Shown piece after piece: positions 25,401-31,411 of a stretch of 64,000 bases of DNA. The stretch is from Arbacia lixula (Eukaryota > Echinodermata > Echinoidea > Arbacioida > Arbaciidae). A model generated the notes under the pieces. The model did not search any database, was not told where the DNA came from, and saw only the letters and a list, made by a program, of their open reading frames with translations. Location of the stretch: assembly GCA_963669155.1 (NCBI GenBank), contig OZ022579.1, positions 21,926,571-21,990,570 on the forward strand. Direction: 5' to 3'. Position numbers and translations under genes: made by a program. Numbering within the stretch: position 1 is the stretch's first letter; every line of letters begins with the position of its first letter.

Positions 25401-27726
25401 TACAGTCACAGAGAGTGATTAGCAACAAAGTGATGATAGGCCTTTTGCCTAAGGCATAATTTAAAACAGAGTTTAAAAGAAAAACAAAAAAGTAAATAAC
25501 AAATGCTGAAAGTCAAGTTAAATGTAAGTTAATTCACAAATTTATGGATAAGATTTACAAATCAAACAGTCAAGCTCTGAGGCTGAGTGGATTTCTGTTT
25601 CTTCCTCAATGATCTAGTCCAAAGCTGGGACGGCGGGCGCAGCGGTGTCGATGAGGAGGTAGCACGGGACGGCTCAATGATGAAGAGGAGGAACAGCTGG
25701 GATGACCAGTATGACCGTGGCAAGGTCAGTCCAAAGGGGTCAACTGAGGGGCAGGTTACATTAAAGGGATAGTTCACCCTGAAGTTGGTTTCAATAAAAG
25801 CAGAAATATGAAAGAAACATATACGAGAAAATTTGACAAAAATCCGTCAAAGGGTACAAAGTTATGATCTTTTAAAAGTTTTTATTTTGTGACGTGCTGG
25901 CGAAGTGCTCTCCCATATGTTGGGTGCTGTATGATTCCATAAATTGCTCTTTTTATGTTCTTGGTGAAGGAATATTTTTTTCCATAAGGGTACAGTAGGG
26001 CCTGAGATCAACGTCACAGCTGATTGCAATTAAATGCAATCAGTTCCATACATTGACTGCAGTCTGACTGCAATATATTGCAATCAGCTGTGACGTTGAT
26101 CTCAGGCCCAACTGTATGTGTGTAAATAACGTGTGTCTAATGATGTATCAAATGCACACATAAAATGATGCAGATCTGTTTGAAAAAATGGACATCTAAA
26201 AAAAATTGTACACAACATATGGGAGAGCACCTTGCCCAAGACGTCACAAATTCAAAACTTTAAAAGATCATAACTTTCTTATCCTTTGACAGATTTTCAT
26301 CAAACCTTGACTGATGTGCTTCTTTCATGTTTCAGGGTGAACTATTACTTTAAGGCTACATGAATGTACTATTAGTCATAAACACATGTTTCAGTGTCCT
26401 AGCTAAATTTTTAGTAAACAGAGGTTAAGGGCAATACCTATTAACTGTTTGAGACATACCGGTACTAAAGGCCACTTGTTTTGAAAGGTTTTTCTCATAG
26501 TTGCAAGAAGCGAAGAAACATTTTCAACATTAGTCATATTGTCATTTTTCCCATGGACCATATTTTGCATGAACATTTTTTGTGAGAGTGCATCTAAATG
26601 TTCATTCAGATGTGATGAAACCATTGGGTCCTAGAACTTGTTTCATTGAGACAGATTCTGTTCATGAGGACTTATTGGATTAGTTCCTGATCTGATGAAA
26701 GATGCTTTTATGCTTTTTGGCTTACATTTGGTTAGTTACGGTTTCCTTGCTTGTTAAGATTGGTTTGGGGAAAAAGTTAAAATGATTTTTTTTTTTCAGA
26801 CTTGTGTGTCTTTAAATCGTTGATATGTATGACTGACAACCTGACTGCTTCCCCAGGCCCTTTTCCATTGGAGAAATATGCAATAATGCCAATTGCTTCC
26901 TCACATTTGACACAGACTAAGAGAGTGAGGAACAACAATTATCGCCACTTTGACCGACATGGCCACCACAACCCTTTCCAGCATCATCAGAATCTCCGCA
27001 ATAAAGGCAGCTTCCGAGGGGTGAGTGGATGCAGCGTGAATTATTCAATTTTAGTTCAGTTAGAAAAAAAGAAAGAAAATCATTAATATTAAAATGTGAG
27101 TTGTCCAATTAGCAATTGGAATAACTTCACTTAGTTGTATAATACCAAATATTGATGACAACACATGCTAAGTGAAGCAGCTTACAATATTAGCATATAT
27201 GCACATAAACAGTTGATGAAAATCAAAATGATACACAATTTCATCAATCTATGAATCATACATATTTCAATATTAAATTGATATTCTATGATCAATGAAA
27301 TATGTCCTGTGTTGTGTCATACATGATCAGGCATATTAGATCACACACTACACTGCCCTACTCTGACAAAAGGAAGCAAGTGACAAATAACTCAAATCTG
27401 GGTTAGTGGTATTCTTAGATTGTACCCAGCATTCCCTACATACGGCCAAAATCTGGACAAGAATATTATTCTTGCTGCGAGACATTCAATCTAACATGAT
27501 GTGAAGTTGCACTGATGGCAATGCAAGTGACAGACACATTTTGCTCATTTACAAGAAAAGTGTCTTTTGCTAGTTGCTTCCTTTTGTCAGATTAGGGCAG
27601 TATTGACCTGGTAAGGTGCCTTGCTTGAATGGTTGCTGTCCCTCTGGTCTCTACTCCCTGCAGCACCCAGGCAAGTTCAGCCAGTACCACATGAAGAAGT
27701 CACGCAGCTGGCCTGGCCACAGGTGA
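4485..27726 (+). CDS. USP36: USP36-type ubiquitin carboxyl-terminal hydrolase (16 coding exons)
   Basis: This is a nucleolar deubiquitinase of peptidase family C19. Coding exons: 4485-4613, 5682-5832, 7904-8140, 9545-9655, 15836-15938, 16633-16700, 17426-17496, 18434-18516, 18976-19053, 20131-20224, 20638-20859, 21383-23582, 24225-24392, 25618-25724, 26916-27020, 27664-27726. Their phases agree at every junction and sum to 3990 bases (1329 residues; human USP36 is about 1120). The Cys box [12 protein letters not shown] puts the catalytic Cys near residue 145. The zinc-ribbon pairs are CATC and CRRC. The His box SGHYYCYV (His about 398) and MNDS (about 414) follow. A lysine- and serine-rich disordered tail leads to a conserved C-terminus (WDDQYDRGK, then a basic [13 protein letters not shown] stretch). 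The mammalian orthologue stabilises Pol I and snoRNP proteins. USP42 is the main alternative name. Confidence 0.95.
4804..4932 (-). mobile_element. tRNA-derived SINE
   Basis: Read on the minus strand, an A-box-like TGGTGTGGTGG and a B-box-like GATTCAAACCC sit at tRNA spacing, followed by a body shared with the copy at 52531-52650. Pol III promoter boxes plus a shared non-tRNA tail indicate a SINE rather than a tRNA gene; I could not fold a proper acceptor stem. It lies in USP36 intron 1. Confidence 0.6.
5290..5485. mobile_element. Foldback MITE (ACTACAGCTCAAAGGAA family)
   Basis: The ends ACTACAGCTCAAAGGAA and TTCCTTTGAGCTGTAGT are perfect inverses, and the arms (tatattttgtccagttcagc...) pair around a short centre. 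Sister copies are at 8235-8396 and 54522-54755. It lies in USP36 intron 1. Confidence 0.8.
5972..5994. repeat. Poly-G tract
   Basis: About 18 consecutive G within GGGTGGTGGGG... context in USP36 intron 2. It is a simple repeat with G-quadruplex potential and is likely to be length-variable. Confidence 0.85.
6443..7784 (+). mobile_element. Rolling-circle-like (Helentron/HINE-type) non-autonomous element A
   Basis: The element opens with a hairpin (ATGCCTCCGCCAC-gaa-GTGGCCGGAGGCAT). A (GTCC)n microsatellite follows at about 6487-6580, then about 6.5 degenerate tandem units of roughly 160 bp (phase points 6711, 6871, 7032, 7202, 7359, 7525, 7626). Near the 3' end come GGCGGAGGCAT, the inverse of the 5' terminus, a perfect hairpin CGACTGC-gtg-GCAGTCG at 7757-7773, and CTAG-T. 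Subterminal inverted repeats, a microsatellite core, a 3' hairpin and a CTAG end are HINE/Helentron hallmarks, but the class assignment is an inference. No protein is encoded. It lies in USP36 intron 2. Confidence 0.65.
8235..8396. mobile_element. Foldback MITE (ACTACAGCTCAAAGGAA family), shortened copy
   Basis: It has terminal 'ccagctcaaaggaactgg' and 'ccagttcctttgagctg' inverses with one inner arm missing, compared with 54522-54755. It lies in USP36 intron 3, about 95 bases after the exon that carries the catalytic Cys. Confidence 0.75.
8400..9540. other. USP36 intron 3 remainder, no feature recognised
   Basis: AT-rich intronic sequence. I see no exon, repeat family member or RNA gene in it. 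Confidence 0.5.
9660..10540. other. USP36 intron 4, left of the DIRS insertion, no feature recognised
   Basis: Apart from a C-rich run at about 9669-9690 nothing is recognisable. The intron continues on the far side of the DIRS element. Confidence 0.5.
10784..12253 (+). CDS. DIRS element gag-like frame
   Basis: This is the first long frame of the retrotransposon. The N-terminal third is rich in Pro, Ala, Ser, Lys and Gly with repeats of the KPKATRA/SSGGK type; a more ordered central part follows, and the end is basic and Gln-rich. It overlaps the next frame by about 115 bases, as is usual for DIRS. The function follows from position and composition, not from a recognised motif. Confidence 0.7.
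   Translation: MKMDSTPQETENCARNLPSEPKASTAGEKQTHGASGKPKATRAASSGGKAQTGTSVSSGKPKATRPSSAARKSKTDSPALASPPPAPATRPSSSAGKSQTDPPALTSPLLANAMTAGETNISSRMDKLEMLMDKIADDLTRLHQPHRRKDVADIFSSSSSGEDESSYYRDFHTHDTRDLHPPSTSAVVDLADDHSVANFLGDNSMPDKQDITDDSLTAPQELGKSKSQFVPPMAARFAAPSQVGEPLNEEIAETMSFMLTEKLDSKSLEDAAAKYSCPANCPLLEPPRVNSTIWENIPTSTRYRDIKLQTIQQSLVKGIHAFAKSLEPSSMTENQQDAMALLCNTNFALNSLRKEFIKPDMNQQYHHLCKPTTKVTKQLFGDDLGKQVKEIQDQHKTVAGMVKQRYHPYKKAQQSSHRDRRSTSYRPRDRDRKSRKMIPGSNGRPFLGAQKGWREPPASTATAPRRWDSSNNNQRNAYQQRQSQGQGRK
12139..14208 (+). CDS. DIRS element reverse transcriptase and RNase H
   Basis: The reverse transcriptase palm signature YLDD is preceded by the [12 protein letters not shown] and [10 protein letters not shown] blocks. 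A DIRS-type RNase H region follows (the [22 protein letters not shown] and ADALSR motifs), then a C-terminal extension with [19 protein letters not shown], which is characteristic of DIRS polyproteins. The frame overlaps the recombinase frame by 40 bases. Confidence 0.9.
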   Translation: MERTPRIDSHSTTAMGQQQQQPEECLPAEAEPRPGEEVDTSTPTPSNQVSKTQLPCPVGGRLKPFLPNWYSLTSDPHILRAVEGYSIEFDAEYFPPRREKPLYPYRRSTEDKEKLDQEIIKLEEKSVIERCPHESGEFLSEIFSRPKKNGEIRLILDLSELNKSVHYEHFKMDNIFSVLPLLSKGYYMASVDLRDAYYTIPIHSESRKYLRFMWDQELWQFKALPNGLSSAPRLFTKMIKPLLASLRQMGHTVVAYLDDTIIIGDTESAIKQAVTATTELFSNLGFIIHPEKSVLVPSQEIEFLGFNLNTKSMKISLPLSKKNDLKEACTDLLRKKSPTIRELAKVIGKLVATFPASQYGPLHYRKLEKDKVTALRCNNGHFDRKMTLSAGAVEELKWWVFNVDLAWSPICRDKPTMEIRSDASGKGWGATDMVSHAGGRWNDAEQCKAENNEINYLETLAAFHGLKSFCSHVRNTHILLRLDNTTAVAYINNMGGTKSRSCNKMALEIWNWCSKRNIWVSAAHLPGSQNTEADALSRKFNDNVEWMLDRKLFTTITKRFGLPDVDLFASRLNTQLPRYVSWMPDPEAWAVDAFSIDWGQLRFYAFPPFCQVAKCLQKVREDGAKGIIIVPNWPTQPWYPMLQNLLLEEPMSLPKGNILTQPTSGRPHPLKRLSLLCCRIGTDSSLPKA
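14169..15152 (+). CDS. DIRS element tyrosine recombinase
   Basis: The C-terminal catalytic region of the phage-integrase fold is recognisable: [11 protein letters not shown] (the H-x-x-R box), an upstream [13 protein letters not shown] arginine region and a terminal Tyr-containing NFYFRQ segment. It integrates the element without a DDE-type integrase, which separates it from LTR retrotransposons. Confidence 0.88.
   Translation: MQDWNRQFTTQGLSTETANIIGASWRDSTKKQYLCYIRKWQKFCQQHRFLWTRTKVGRLFMFFNSMFQAGASYNAINVARSALASVVLFDDDRYNISNHPWICRYVKGVFNLRPPTPRYSFIWDVGKVLNFLRSSSPAHKLSMCALTQKVCMLLALLSAQRVQTISLLTLDNTKISKDLVDIAVINLLKNSRPGKVGIKLSLKAYPEDRRLCVVHYLREYIKRTQTVRGTEKGLFVTYKKPIKRASKQTIARWIKCVLKSSGIDTEEFSAHSTRSAATSTAKKNNFPLAEILRQAGWSNETTFKNFYFRQTREETSFGRAVVGTPCS
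16000..16105 (+). mobile_element. Fragment of the element A tandem unit
   Basis: The segment from 'tacttcaaacttagtacctg' through 'gtcaaaggttaaaagttc' matches the repeat body of the element at 6443-7784. It is a solitary, diverged unit in USP36 intron 5. Confidence 0.5.
16122..16335 (+). mobile_element. Short dispersed element with ATACCGTA-like ends, copy 1
   Basis: The inner sequence (ttgggtctttcaaaccagca ... gcattgtgtgacgacattc) recurs inverted at 19675-19860. The ends read ATACCGTACCG and CGTACCGGTAAT, imperfect inverses. No coding content. Confidence 0.55.
17154..17253 (+). ncRNA. Candidate C/D-box snoRNA, copy 1 (long form), USP36 intron 6
   Basis: The terminal stem (CAGA with TCTG) flanks a C box ATGATGA at 17162-17168 and a D box CTGA at 17242-17245. 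Between them lie the segment ending AGAACTTGTTTC-ATTGA (D'-like), a short hairpin, a C'-like ATGAGGA and a second guide-length segment ATTGGATTAGTTC next to box D. About 100 nt. The guide segments match the other copies almost base for base while the flanks do not. Confidence 0.55.
17523..17720. repeat. TG-rich microsatellite region
   Basis: Degenerate (TG)n with TGTGTGTC and TGCATG variants in USP36 intron 7. The Cys/Val-rich open frames over it are compositional. Confidence 0.8.
17808..17850 (+). ncRNA. 5' half of a candidate C/D snoRNA, copy 2, USP36 intron 7
   Basis: It has the 5' stem TCATCAGA, the C box ATGATGA at 17817-17823 and the following GGTCCTAGAACT, then loses similarity with no D box. 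It is a truncated or decayed copy upstream of copy 3 in the same intron. Confidence 0.45.
18005..18083 (+). ncRNA. Candidate C/D-box snoRNA, copy 3 (short form), USP36 intron 7
   Basis: A perfect 8-bp terminal stem, TCATCAGA with TCTGATGA, brackets a C box TTGATGA (18014-18020) and a D box CTGA (18072-18075). An internal stem GTCGT (18031-18035) pairs with ACGAC (18052-18056); other copies have GTCCT and AGGAC there, so both sides changed together. 79 nt, a normal length for the class. Confidence 0.6.
18714..18824. repeat. Two-copy tandem repeat of about 54 bp
   Basis: 'caatgatgagatatgtaatt' followed by 'acgttgacactcatt' is present twice in direct orientation with one or two differences. It lies in USP36 intron 8. 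Confidence 0.8.
18893..18945 (+). mobile_element. 3' end fragment of a rolling-circle-like element
   Basis: 'gaggcatcctagtcgactgc' with the hairpin CGACTGC-ac-GCAGTCA, then CTGGTT, resembles the 3' terminus of the element at 6443-7784. It ends about 30 bases before USP36 exon 9. Confidence 0.5.
19421..19499 (+). ncRNA. Candidate C/D-box snoRNA, copy 4 (short form), USP36 intron 9
   Basis: The terminal stem is TCATCAGA against TGTGATGA (one mismatch), the C box is ATGATGA (19430-19436) and the D box CTGA (19488-19491). The internal stem GTCCT (19447-19451) pairs with AGGAC (19468-19472). The D-adjacent segment CATTGGATTAGTTC is kept. 79 nt. Confidence 0.57.
19675..19860 (-). mobile_element. 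Short dispersed element with ATACCGTA-like ends, copy 2
   Basis: It is the reverse complement of the unit at 16122-16335, with shared segments around 'aatgcatagttccatatgtg' and 'tgaaagacccaattt' and the end 'gatacggtagtat'. Confidence 0.55.
20453..20529 (+). ncRNA. Candidate C/D-box snoRNA, copy 5 (short form), USP36 intron 10
   Basis: The terminal stem CATCAGA pairs with TCTGGTG through one G-U wobble. The C box AGGATGA (20461-20467) is degenerate and the D box CTGA is at 20519-20522. Both guide-length segments are conserved apart from one base. It lies in the shortest host intron, with the D box 115 bases before the next exon. Confidence 0.5.
20961..20993 (+). ncRNA. Decayed 3' half of the snoRNA-like family, USP36 intron 11
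   Basis: 'aggaccatccatcagttcct' followed by 'gatcc' resembles the C'-to-D half of the family, but the stem and C box are gone. It is probably a relic; the match is short. Confidence 0.25.
21383..23582 (+). CDS. USP36: USP36 exon 12: large disordered, basic nucleolar-type segment
   Basis: One 2.2-kb exon encodes over half of the protein after the catalytic domain. It is Pro- and Ser-rich first, then has an acidic Asp/Ser patch ([16 protein letters not shown]), then Lys-rich clusters ([24 protein letters not shown]) that fit nuclear and nucleolar targeting. Its composition is comparable with the human USP36 tail although the linear sequence is poorly conserved. The frame stays open about 90 bases past the donor, so intron retention would add about 30 residues. 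Confidence 0.9.
23705..24094. repeat. 30-bp minisatellite, about 13 units
   Basis: The unit 'tatgatgaatgattattgca' plus 'ttgtagagaa' and variants repeats at multiples of 30 bp (one unit is shortened), starting about 120 bases after the USP36 exon 12 donor. Because 30 is divisible by three, long frames stay open on both strands, yielding artificial [10 protein letters not shown]-type proteins. Confidence 0.9.
24711..24812 (+). ncRNA. Candidate C/D-box snoRNA, copy 6 (long form), USP36 intron 13
   Basis: The terminal stem is TTCTTCAGA with TCTGACGAA (one mismatch), the C box TTGATGA (24721-24727) and the D box CTGA (24800-24803). The internal hairpin ACAG-gtt-CTGT lies between a D'-like ATTGA and a C'-like ATGAGGA. 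The D-adjacent ATTGGATTAGTTC is identical to copies 1, 3 and 7. 102 nt. Confidence 0.55.
25761..26354. mobile_element. Long-TIR foldback element with a nested hairpin
   Basis: The ends TTAAAGGGATAGTTCACCCT and AGGGTGAACTATTACTTTAA are inverse, and the arms (about 150 bp) pair through 'gacgtcacaaa' and 'gggagagca' segments. Inside, 25994-26115 is a second, self-contained hairpin (GGGCCTGAGATCAACGTCAC and its inverse), probably a later insertion. It lies in USP36 intron 14, 37 bases after the exon. Confidence 0.8.
26601..26699 (+). ncRNA. Candidate C/D-box snoRNA, copy 7 (long form), USP36 intron 14
   Basis: This is the best-formed long copy. It has a consensus C box GTGATGA (26612-26618), the D box CTGA (26687-26690), the terminal stem TTCAtTCAGA with TCTGATGAA (one bulge), the internal stem GTCCT/AGGAC and a small ACAGA-t-TCTGT hairpin between the D'-like TTGA and C'-like ATGAGGA. 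99 nt. Confidence 0.6.
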
Positions 27727-28167
27727 TGAAGCGCGTTCACACTGCCGCATCATCATCATCATTACTTGCCCTCCTCCCTCTGTATGAAACGAAACCTTAA
27801 CCTTTGATACTGTGGAAACTTGCTGCCTGGCAGGGAAGAAAATCAGCATTACTCTACCCCCCCCCCCCCCCCCTGTCACTATTAAAACATCTTTTGTATT
27901 TTGACTTCAACTAAAGGTATTTAATTTTTAAAAAGTATGACATCCATTTCTGTTGTTGCATATTTACTCTAGCTCACAGCCACTATTTGATAAGTGTTGA
28001 TCTTCTGCCTGTGCAAAGAGCCTCACAATGTGTGCTTGTATGTTTTAATTGATTGGCACATATAAAACACACAGCCTTTTCTACACAGTGGATTGACAAT
28101 TTTGTTTGTCTGGTAAATATCTCTTATATCTGGTATGCTGCTAACACTGAAAAAAAAACAACATTTA

Positions 28168-28205
28168 TTTTCACACCTCTGCAACAAAGTTGTCGGGGGG
28201 GATTA
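28168..28205 (+). mobile_element. Solo 5' end of a rolling-circle-like element
   Basis: The hairpin 'cacctctgcaacaaagttgt' followed by 'cggggggg' has the same form as the 5' hairpin at 6443 (CCTCCGCCACGAAGTGGCCGGAGG). No tandem body follows. Confidence 0.4.
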
Positions 28206-28639
28206 TTTTTCTTGATTTTTTAAAAAACACAATACATCCTATTTAAATGGCTGTGTACAGTGTGAGGGATATGGTTTCAGAGCTACCATACATACATCAT
28301 ATTGATGAAACTGGGGAGCAGATTAATGAAATCAAAGAAATAGCTTACAGAAAGTTTGAGCAAAATCAGACTCATTGTAAAAACGTGTCCGGCTTTTTAA
28401 ATCTGTAACTAACCTTGCGTTGGAAACTGTCTGATTTTGCTCAAGCTTTCTTGACCATTCTTTGCTGTTTTGACCATAAACCAGCAATGTTTTATGAGGC
28501 TGTGCTCCTATGTTATAGAGTCTGTCTTATCAAGGGCATTTCTCCCTCACAGAGTGGGTTTGTAAATGGTCATTGTGCAAAGGATATCAAAGGATGATTC
28601 CAGGTGCTTGGACCTTCACTGAGTACTTGCACATCATAC

Positions 28640-28890
28640 TCCCGGGACCCATTTCACAAAGTTGCTATCTATTGCCACTCACTTTATCACTAAATCCCAA
28701 AGGATATCTATTGCATGTCCAAGCTACATATCTGCATAATTTTTCAATCAACTAGCTATGATGACTATTGATTGTAAGTTAAGATCAAAATCGATCTTAG
28801 GTCGTTCTTTGTGATATGGATTGATGATTAATAGACGAGTCGTACGTTTGATCTATCGATCGTATGATCAGTTATAGCTCTTTGTGATAC
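28640..28890. mobile_element. MITE flanked by 28-base direct repeats
   Basis: The ends GGGACCCATTTCACAAAG and CTTTGTGATACGGACCC are inverse. 'gcttggaccttcactgagta' at about 28608 recurs as 'gcttggaccttggctgagta' at about 28908. That is too long for a normal target duplication, so a local duplication containing the MITE is likely. Confidence 0.6.
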
Positions 28891-29655
28891 GGACCCCTGG
28901 TTTGATTTGCTTGGACCTTGGCTGAGTACTTGCACATTCTACCCCATAATGGTCATAATTGACCAGTGACAGGTCCAGAATGTATAAGCTATTGATGATG
29001 AAGGATGTTTTATGCAGATGTGTTTGGGAAAAGGGGAAAACGCAAAGTCAGTATTGCTTTATTTTGTACAGATTTCACACAAAAGTGTATGTAGAATGTA
29101 CTGGTATATTAAAAGTATTTAGATTTTATTTGCATATTTGAAGCAACCATGTCCTGACAGATCATTTTGTAAATGCTAACTTCTGATTGTAACTAGAGGA
29201 ATCAGTAGATGGTGCCAGTACCGGTATATAGTAGATTTTGACAGGTTTCGCAAAGAGACAAATGTACAGAAAATTCAGATCTATTTTAATTTTAATTTTT
29301 ATTTATACTGTACATGCTGTAGCATGTTGAGGTGTTATCTGTTTAAAATAAAGTGTAAGCTTATATTGTATCCTTTTTGTCGTCGCCAAGGAGAGAAAAT
29401 CTATTCATGTCTGTTAAGTGTTTTACTTTTCATTTTGTTTCTGTGGACCCTCTTTAGCATTTTGGTCCTTAGCTGCAGCGACAGTACACATGGTTTAAAT
29501 AAATGGTGATCATTTTCACCTTAACTATAAACAGCATGCCTTTGCCTGGAAGTCTTGATCAACAAACAATCCAGCATTTTTGTGCACCATTTTCAGATTG
29601 GTCATTACAATGAGAATGATCTCCATACTTTGACTCTACTGCACCACTCCTATTT

Positions 29656-30226
29656 ATATTAGCGTGCTTTCGATCTGCGACGGGAGACGTTCGGTACGGG
29701 GAAGTCAACAGACCGTGGCGGTACTAGAGCTACGTTCCCGTCCCGCCCAAAAGCCCTTTCGATCGACGGGTACGGGGCCTTACGTACGGTTACGTCAGAG
29801 TAGTGCGACTACCCTCAACGTTCAATCAAATATAGTGTAAACATCAACATGGCGAACTTACACAGAGCGCAGGAGGCGATTGTCGCTGCCTATGTTTGTG
29901 ACATCACTTACCGATGGCATTACACTCGACTCCATCATCTCCAGGACAGTTTTCACGCTTGTGCAAGGTTCAAAACTTTACTGTTTACACTCTACTTGGA
30001 TAACACGTGTGGTGGATGCTAGCGCGGCATGTATTATTCTTTACATTCAATCGCACGTAAATCGTCGCTCTGCGTTGCAGGTTGGACCGGACGCTATTTT
30101 GCTCGATGACCGTCTCAGATTTCGCGGTACGGAGAAATTTCAGGAGGTCGCGCATGCGCAGATCGATTTTCGGCTCAAGCTACCGTACCGAACGTCCTCC
30201 GTCGCAGATCGAAAGCACGCTAATAT
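29656..30226. mobile_element. TIR DNA element with about 41-bp ends
   Basis: The left end TTAGCGTGCTTTCGATCTGC and its continuation are the inverse of the right end, which runs to GCACGCTAA, with few mismatches. The interior is GC-rich against its AT-rich surroundings. An ATG at about 29850 opens 57 codons (MANLHRAQEAIVAAYVCDIT...) ending in TAG. A PIF/Harbinger-like relic is possible, but no transposase motif is seen. Confidence 0.7.
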
Positions 30227-31010
30227 GTCATCAGTGGGGGCATAAGACCTAGATACTCAATTTCTGGCAAATGTTGTTCCCCCAATGTTGTAGCGAAGGA
30301 AAATGTGATATTCTGATAAGACTATGTAATAAGTATCTACAAGAATAAGACCACAATTGAATTCTAGCTAATCCATCTCTAAGCTCTTACAATGTGTATT
30401 AAAGCAGGTGGGTGTTTTTGCTCTCTTGAACACTTCATTCTTTTTTGAGTTACAACATTTAATCACCCAACCGTTTCACTGTAAAATCACAATATATTAA
30501 TGCTTTAGTGAAGATTAGTGCGAATTCCCATTTCAGATTGTTCTCTGTATCTCCTTGGGAGAAAGTGACATCTATGAATTCTTCTTTTCAATTTCTGTCC
30601 CAATATTTAATCTTTGTAGAATATTAAAACTGCATTTAAAAGGGCATTTCAACCCACAAAATAAGTTGATTTGCATGATTGCACTTTAGACCATTTTCAT
30701 TATGTATTTTATCAACATCGTACAATCAGTGTGTTACTACCGGTAACCCCAAAATTCAGAGTGTATTCTACCCATTGACCCTTCATTACAAACGCCAGGT
30801 GGATGTAATAATATTTTATTAGAGGGAAATACATTACAAAAACAGCTTTTTAGCCAAGCTCATTGCTAAAAGTTTGTGAGAAATGAAATACGCTGATCAT
30901 TGGCCCTGTAATCATGCTTTGCAAATTCTTTTATATGGAAGAAATGTGGAGAACTGAGCCTCTTACTTTGTGTGATCTATGATCTTCTTTCAGGGAGGCA
31001 GTTCTCTCTT

Positions 31011-31232
31011 ACTGTATATGCCATGTATTTCGCGAGTCTAATTTTATGTGAATGAGGGCTTCTCGACAATTTCGCGAGTGGTTAAATTCGCGATCGTGGA
31101 GTACTAATCCTATTTAGTATATGTGCTTGTGCACGATGTATTCATGTTTTCGTGTGTTAAATTCGCAAATAGCCTTTGACTCTCGAAATTCACGAAAATA
31201 AAAACCTCGCGAAATATATGGCATATACAGTA
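31011..31232. mobile_element. Foldback MITE (ACTGTATATGCCAT ends)
   Basis: ACTGTATATGCCATGTATTT at the left and AAATATATGGCATATACAGT at the right are inverse, and the arms share TTTCGCGAG motifs. About 220 bp, non-coding. Confidence 0.85.
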
Positions 31233-31411
31233 CATGTACTTGATTTTTATTATTTCCCTTTGCTCTTGTTTTTTGACAGGGATATTTAAAAAAAAAAATG
31301 TAATGTGCTGAAATAAGCTTTCCAACAGTACCAAAGTCCCAAATCAATCAATGTTTACTTTAATTATTGGTGATGTTTTCCACTGCTTCGGCATATCACA
31401 ACATTAGAGAA

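Larger units (their letters stand above)
27727..29505 (+). other. Probable USP36 3' UTR and polyadenylation region
   Basis: No coding signal follows the stop. A C-run lies at about 27857. AATAAA hexamers occur at about 29348 and 29498. The stretch contains a rolling-circle 5'-end relic (28168-28205) and a MITE (28640-28890), so the true 3' end may be earlier. Placement is by position and hexamer only. Confidence 0.4.

Noticed and set aside
17154-26699. The USP36 intronic repeats as a plain TIR MITE family
   Set aside because: Kept as an alternative but not preferred: the terminal stem is only about 8 bp, all copies are in one orientation and in one gene's introns, box motifs sit at snoRNA positions, and an internal stem shows a compensatory change.
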